From the NCBI GenBank assembly GCA_035353815.1, contig DAOQAG010000003.1:62001-126000 (forward strand): a stretch of DNA of 64,000 nt, written 5' to 3'. Made by a program: the position numbers and the translations under genes. Shown piece after piece: positions 59,625-64,000 of the stretch. A model generated the notes under the pieces. The model saw nothing but the letters and a program-made list of their open reading frames with translations, ran no database searches and was not told the origin of the DNA. Positions within the stretch are counted from its first letter, which is position 1, and every line of letters starts with the position of its first letter. This stretch comes from JAKPUX01 sp035353815 (GTDB lineage Bacteria > Zhuqueibacterota > Zhuqueibacteria > Residuimicrobiales > Residuimicrobiaceae).

Positions 59625-62600
59625 TCACTCTTCGGCGTGGACAATACCCTTGTCAAGGCGGCGTTGCTGCCGTTCTTTGCGGAAGCGGTTGGCCCGCGAG
59701 CCGATGAATTCCATATAATAATAGATGATCGGCACGATCACCAGGGTCAGAACCGTGGCCACGGTCATGCCGCCCATGACCGCCCGCCCCATCGGCGCCC
59801 AGATCTCGCCGCTCTCGCCTGCCCCAAGGGCCAGCGGCAGCATGCCGAGAATGGTGGTCAGAGCGGTCATCAGGACCGGGCGCAGACGCACGCGGCCGGC
59901 TTCATGGATCGCCGGCTCGAGCTCCCAACCCTCGTGCCGCAGCTGGTTGATCTTGTCGACCAGCACGATACCGTTGTTGACCACGATGCCGACCAGCATG
60001 ACCACCCCGACCAGGGCCATGACGTTCATGTCCGTCCCGGTCACCATCAGGCCGAGGGCGACACCGATCATCGAGAGCGGAACAGTGAAAAGGATAGTGA
60101 AGGGATCCACCAGCGATTCGAACTGCGAAGCCATCACCATGTAGGTCAGGATGATCGCCACCAGTAGGGCGAGGCCGAGATACATGAAGGATTCCTGCTG
60201 ATCCTGTGCGGTGCCGCCGATCTCGGTGCGAAAGTCACGCGGCAGCGCCACCTCCTTGATGACCTTGTTGACATCGCCGGTAACGCTGCGCAGATCCCGC
60301 CCCGAAACATCGAGGCTGAGGGTTACGATGCGTTCCTGGTCTTCCCGGAGAATTTCGCGTGGAGCCCGGGTATATTCCACAGTCGCCAGCGCCCGTAGCG
60401 GGATCTGGCTGCCGGTGGGAGCCATGATGAGGATGTTTTCGAGATCCTCCTTGCTGGTGCGCGATTTTTTATCCAGCTGCAGCTTGATGTCGTATTCATC
60501 GCCGCTGTCGCGGAATTGGGTGACCGTGGACCCCAGGATACTGGTGCTCACCACCTGGCCGATCTGGGCGGTGCTCAATCCCAGGTCGGCGATGCGCTGC
60601 CGGTCGAGATGGACGCGCAGTTCCGGCGTCGCCTTGCGGACGCTGGAGGTGACGGAAGCAACGCCCTTGATGGTGGCCAGTTTGGGTTCAAGCTCGTTAC
60701 TGATCGCCTCGGATTTCTCCAGATCGTGTCCGAAGATCTTGACGGCGATATCGGCGCCGCTGAAGAGCTGCTCGCCGCGATCGGCGAATTTGACCGTCAT
60801 ATCCGGCAGGGCATTCAGCTCATCCCGCACCGCATCCTGGATCTCGAAGGAACTGCGCTTGCGGTGGGTCCGATCCTTGAGGCGGATGGTGATATCCCCT
60901 TCGGCGGAGTTTTTCGAGGAGAAGAGGGCCATGATCCCTTCCCCCTGGCCGAAATTGGCATAAATATTCTCCGCTTCCGGTATCTTCTCTTTGAGAATCT
61001 GGTTCAGTTCCTGCATGCTTTTGTCCATGGCGGGCAAACTGGTTCCCGGTGAACGATCGACCGTGACGGCCATAAATCCGTTGTCGGTTTGCGGGATGAA
61101 ATCGCCGCCGGCCATGAACATCCAGACCACGGCCAGAACGAAAGCGAGAAAGGTGACCGCCAGAACGCTTATTTTATGGCGCATGGCGCCAGCCAGACTG
61201 CGCTCATAGAGGCTGTGGAGGGCATCCAGCCATCCCGTGATCAGCCGGTGCGCCCGCATGGTCCAGCCATTGGGATCAAGATTTTTCTGGATGCGCAGGA
61301 TACGTGAAGCCATGAGCGGGATCAGGGTCAGGGCGACGACCAGCGAGATGGTGAGCGAAAAACAGATGGTGATCACCATGTCGCGGAAAAGCATCCCGGC
61401 CATCCCCGGCACAAAAAGCACCGGGATGAAAACCACCAGGGTCGTCAGGGTCGAGGCGGTCACCGCCATGGCCACCTCCTGCGTCCCGTTATTGGCGGCA
61501 TCCTCCAGTTTTTCCTTGAGTTCGTCGTGGCGCCGGAAGATGCTCTCCAGGACAACGATCGAATTGTCAACCAGCATGCCGATCGCCAGGGCCAGGCCGG
61601 CCATCGAGATGATGTTCAGGGTGATGCCCGCCTGGTCCATGACGGCAAATGTGGTGACCACGGAGATCGGGATCGACACCGCCACGATCAGCGAACTGCG
61701 GATGTTGCGCAGGAAGAGAAGCAGCACTAGGAAGGTGAGCAGCACCGCCTGCCAGGCCGTATCGGTCAGGTTGGACATCGACTGGGTGATGAATTTGGAG
61801 AGATCCATCATCGTCGCGATCTTGACCCCTGCCGGCAGCTCCTTCTCGATGGCAGGAAGGCGTTTGGCCACCTCGCGGCAAACGGTCACCGAATTGGCAT
61901 CCGACTGGCGCTGCACGATCACGCTCACCGCAGGCTGGTTATTGTTCCAGACATGCTGACGCTGCTCGCTGAAGCCATCCTCGACGCGCGCCACATCGCT
62001 GAGGCGGATCACCGTGCCGTTGAAGGTCGCGACGCTGGTGTTGGCGATCTGGTCGACGCTGCTGTACTGCCCTGAGGTATTGACCGAGAATTCGAGCTTG
62101 TCATCCTCGACCATTCCGGAGGGGATCTGCAGATTGCCCGCCTGCAGGGCGCTGGTGATCTGCTGCAGGGAGATGCGATGGGCACGCATGCGCATCGGGT
62201 CCGCAAAGACCTTGATCTCGCGTTTCATGCCGCCCATGGTTGAGGCCGACGCAACGCCTGCGATCCGCTCCAGTCGTGGCTCAAGATCATGCTCGCCGAT
62301 GTAGCGCAGCTCGGCCTGGCTGAGTTCACGCGAGGAGAGGGTCAGATAGAGGATCGGTTGGGCCGAAATATCAAAGGCGAAGACCATCGGCTGCGAGGCA
62401 TCGTCGGGCATATAGTCGCGGATGTACTCGAGATTATTGCGCACATCGATCTCCGCCTGATTCATGTCGGTGCCCCAGGTGAACTCGACCATGACCAACG
62501 ACAGACCCTGCTGGGTGGTGGAGCTGACCGTTTTGACTCTCTCCACCGAGGCGACCGCTTCCTCGATCGGCCGTGTGACGACCGTCTCCAGGTCGTCGGG

Positions 62601-62765
62601 GCTGACCCCGGTGTACTGGGTGATCACCGCGAGCATCGGAAATTCAAGCTTGGGGTAGAGATCGAGGTTCAGGCGCGACAGGGAAAAAAGGCCAAAGCCT
62701 ACGGCAATGATATAGATCATGGCGGTGGTCACACCGCGCTTGATGGAGGCCTGGGTTATCCTCAT
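59625..62765 (-). CDS. RND-type (HAE1/AcrB family) multidrug efflux transporter
   Basis: 1046 aa, standard RND length with two similar halves of six helices each. The first helix is MIYIIAVGFGLFSLSRL-type; conserved proton-relay region AIGMLVDNSIVVLESIF near residue 397 has the two acidic residues of TM4; its counterpart AIGMLV-type VVMLVGIVVNNGIVLVDKIN is in the second half. PNP-like porter segments (RQSDANSVTVCREVAKRLP) lie in the periplasmic loops. It would be driven by the proton gradient and work with the adaptor and TolC. Its start overlaps the adaptor stop by 4 nt (ATGA). Confidence 0.95.
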   Translation of the reverse strand: MRITQASIKRGVTTAMIYIIAVGFGLFSLSRLNLDLYPKLEFPMLAVITQYTGVSPDDLETVVTRPIEEAVASVERVKTVSSTTQQGLSLVMVEFTWGTDMNQAEIDVRNNLEYIRDYMPDDASQPMVFAFDISAQPILYLTLSSRELSQAELRYIGEHDLEPRLERIAGVASASTMGGMKREIKVFADPMRMRAHRISLQQITSALQAGNLQIPSGMVEDDKLEFSVNTSGQYSSVDQIANTSVATFNGTVIRLSDVARVEDGFSEQRQHVWNNNQPAVSVIVQRQSDANSVTVCREVAKRLPAIEKELPAGVKIATMMDLSKFITQSMSNLTDTAWQAVLLTFLVLLLFLRNIRSSLIVAVSIPISVVTTFAVMDQAGITLNIISMAGLALAIGMLVDNSIVVLESIFRRHDELKEKLEDAANNGTQEVAMAVTASTLTTLVVFIPVLFVPGMAGMLFRDMVITICFSLTISLVVALTLIPLMASRILRIQKNLDPNGWTMRAHRLITGWLDALHSLYERSLAGAMRHKISVLAVTFLAFVLAVVWMFMAGGDFIPQTDNGFMAVTVDRSPGTSLPAMDKSMQELNQILKEKIPEAENIYANFGQGEGIMALFSSKNSAEGDITIRLKDRTHRKRSSFEIQDAVRDELNALPDMTVKFADRGEQLFSGADIAVKIFGHDLEKSEAISNELEPKLATIKGVASVTSSVRKATPELRVHLDRQRIADLGLSTAQIGQVVSTSILGSTVTQFRDSGDEYDIKLQLDKKSRTSKEDLENILIMAPTGSQIPLRALATVEYTRAPREILREDQERIVTLSLDVSGRDLRSVTGDVNKVIKEVALPRDFRTEIGGTAQDQQESFMYLGLALLVAIILTYMVMASQFESLVDPFTILFTVPLSMIGVALGLMVTGTDMNVMALVGVVMLVGIVVNNGIVLVDKINQLRHEGWELEPAIHEAGRVRLRPVLMTALTTILGMLPLALGAGESGEIWAPMGRAVMGGMTVATVLTLVIVPIIYYYMEFIGSRANRFRKERQQRRLDKGIVHAEE

Positions 62766-63889
62766 AGGTTAGCCTCCCCCCGGGTGACGATCTTCACCGG
62801 GGTGCCGTCACGCAGACTGCCCTGTCCGACCGTCACCAGCTGATCGCCGATGGTCAGGCCGCCGGTGACGGCCAATTGCAGATGATCCACGTACGAGACC
62901 TGCAGCTGGCGCTGCACCGCCTTGTCGCCCTGGACGACAAAAACCAGGTAATGGGTAGCCACCTTTTCCTCTCCATCGATCATCTCGATGGCGCTTTTCT
63001 CGACGGTCGCATAGCGCGGCACGGCGATCGTATTCTCGATCACGCCGGTGACGATCCGGACGCGCGCAAACATCCCCGGCTTCAGGCGGTGCTCCGGATT
63101 GGCCGCCAGCACCTCTACCGTCGCCATGCGGGTCAGCGGATCGAGCACCGGGCTGATCTTGCTGATCTTGCCGCTGAAGGATTCATTCTCAAAGCTGCGC
63201 ACCTGAATCTCCGCCTCCTGTCCGAGGCGGATCTTGCCCAGATCGTTTTCGGTCGCATCAATGGTAATCTTGACTCGTTCCATCTGAACTACGGTGGCCA
63301 CGGGCGTCGCCGGATTGGCCATATCCCCCGCTTCGTAATAGCGTCTGCCGATGATGCCGGAAATCGGGGCGGTGATGGTTGCATCGGCAAGTGTGCTTCG
63401 GGCGGCAAGCAAACCCGCCTGCGCCTGCTCCAGGGCCGCCTTGGCCGCTTCATACTGGGTCACCACCAGGTCATACTGCTGCTTGCTCATCGCGTTTTCT
63501 TTAAAAAGCCGCTGGGCGCGCTCGTATTCGACGGCGACATTGGCCTCCTGGGCCCGGGCGGCGCTGAGCCCCGCTTCGGCCTGGCGCACCCCCTGTTCGA
63601 TGGTGGCGGCAAAGATGCGGGCGATGGGAGCGCCCTGGTGAACCAAGTTTCCTTCGTCGACAAAATATTTTTCAATCCGGTCGGGGATCTTGGAAAAAAC
63701 CTTGACCTCGAATTCCGCCTCGACATCGCCATTAAAGTTCAGGGACTGGACGACCCGGCTGTTCTGCACGGATGCCACCTCCACGGGAACGCGCACGACC
63801 TCTTCAGCTTTGCCCTTGTTTTTACCGCATCCCGCGCCCCACAACAGGATGGCGCCGAGGAGCAATGCATCTACCAAGCGACGTTGCAT
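62762..63889 (-). CDS. RND adaptor lipoprotein (AcrA-type membrane fusion protein)
   Basis: 375 aa from ATG 63889, preferred because AAAAGGAG lies 7 nt upstream; the frame can start at GTG 63907 but that start lies on the ribosome site. A lipobox (LLLGAILLWGAGC) near residue 20 suggests a lipid anchor. Lipoyl/barrel motifs: VDEGNLVHQGAPIARI and PISGIIGRRYYEAGDM; coiled-coil AQEANVAVEYERAQRLFKEN. It links the RND pump to the TolC-type channel. Confidence 0.93.
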   Translation of the reverse strand: MQRRLVDALLLGAILLWGAGCGKNKGKAEEVVRVPVEVASVQNSRVVQSLNFNGDVEAEFEVKVFSKIPDRIEKYFVDEGNLVHQGAPIARIFAATIEQGVRQAEAGLSAARAQEANVAVEYERAQRLFKENAMSKQQYDLVVTQYEAAKAALEQAQAGLLAARSTLADATITAPISGIIGRRYYEAGDMANPATPVATVVQMERVKITIDATENDLGKIRLGQEAEIQVRSFENESFSGKISKISPVLDPLTRMATVEVLAANPEHRLKPGMFARVRIVTGVIENTIAVPRYATVEKSAIEMIDGEEKVATHYLVFVVQGDKAVQRQLQVSYVDHLQLAVTGGLTIGDQLVTVGQGSLRDGTPVKIVTRGEANL

Positions 63890-63913
63890 GAGATTTCTCC
63901 TTTTCACGGTAGT

Positions 63914-64000
63914 CTAGAGAACGGCGGTTAGTTTACCGACAGCCCGGCGCAGCTGGTAGCGGGCCATCTGATATTCAAAGAGCGAGGAAACATAATTCAG
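63914..64000 (-). CDS. C-terminal end of a TolC-family protein (partial)
   Basis: 28 codons and a TAG stop: LNYVSSLFEYQMARYQLRRA is the usual last helix of TolC-family proteins. The rest is outside the window. Its stop is 24 nt before the adaptor start, so it heads the tripartite RND operon. Confidence 0.75.
   Translation of the reverse strand: MNYVSSLFEYQMARYQLRRAVGKLTAVL

Overview
ORGANISM. GC-rich bacterial DNA that is very probably a draft or metagenome-derived scaffold, because an exact 100-N gap sits at 5447-5546. Two secreted proteins carry the NPFN/FlgD-like C-terminal tail used for type IX sorting in the Fibrobacteres-Chlorobi-Bacteroidetes (FCB) superphylum. The large proteins mixing YCF48 propellers, VWA, cohesin and dockerin modules suggest a KSB1/Calditrichota-like lineage; this placement is inference. 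I see no rRNA, tRNA, CRISPR array, phage or insertion sequence. LAYOUT. 1-5429: a truncated alpha-2-macroglobulin gene, the scar of a sigma-54 activator, a Ste24-type protease, a MazF-type toxin-antitoxin pair with a clear promoter and operator, and a SRPBCC/effector-binding protein. 5447-5950: assembly gap plus a GC-rich minisatellite. 5953-9719: uvrA and a TPR protein. 9798-18925: a surface locus of a 2438-aa VWA/propeller/cohesin/dockerin protein, a cohesin lipoprotein and an SH3-like membrane protein. 19255-21994: greA with a terminator in its leader, a one-domain asparaginase and pepD. 22152-25802: a MacA/MacB-like efflux set with two permeases but no ATPase. 25894-26258: ssrA (tmRNA), then a EutT-like adenosyltransferase. 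27126-33442: a complete SUF iron-sulfur operon (rrf2-sufB-sufC-sufD-sufT-Rieske-sufS-sufU, read leftward) with an IscR-like operator. 33618-41231: PpiD-like foldase and two secreted proteins. 41778-43193: CCA-adding-type nucleotidyltransferase. 43263-50831: a Yip1-family gene broken by one amber codon, followed by a full TolC/MFP/ATPase/permease/permease operon with STAS and pentapeptide-repeat genes at its end. 50956-59379: polyprenyl synthase, glutamine synthetase family protein, B12/radical SAM protein, flavodoxin, LarA homologue, peroxiredoxin and three uncharacterised genes. 59625-64000: RND tripartite pump (RND, adaptor, TolC cut by the window edge). HOW IT FITS TOGETHER. Most of the window is housekeeping or envelope biology: protein export and surface display, three efflux systems, iron-sulfur assembly, ribosome rescue and DNA repair. 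The most distinctive material is the cohesin/dockerin/VWA surface locus, the 127-bp higher-order minisatellite, the greA leader attenuator and several broken genes. I did not find a clearly new defence or mobile system.
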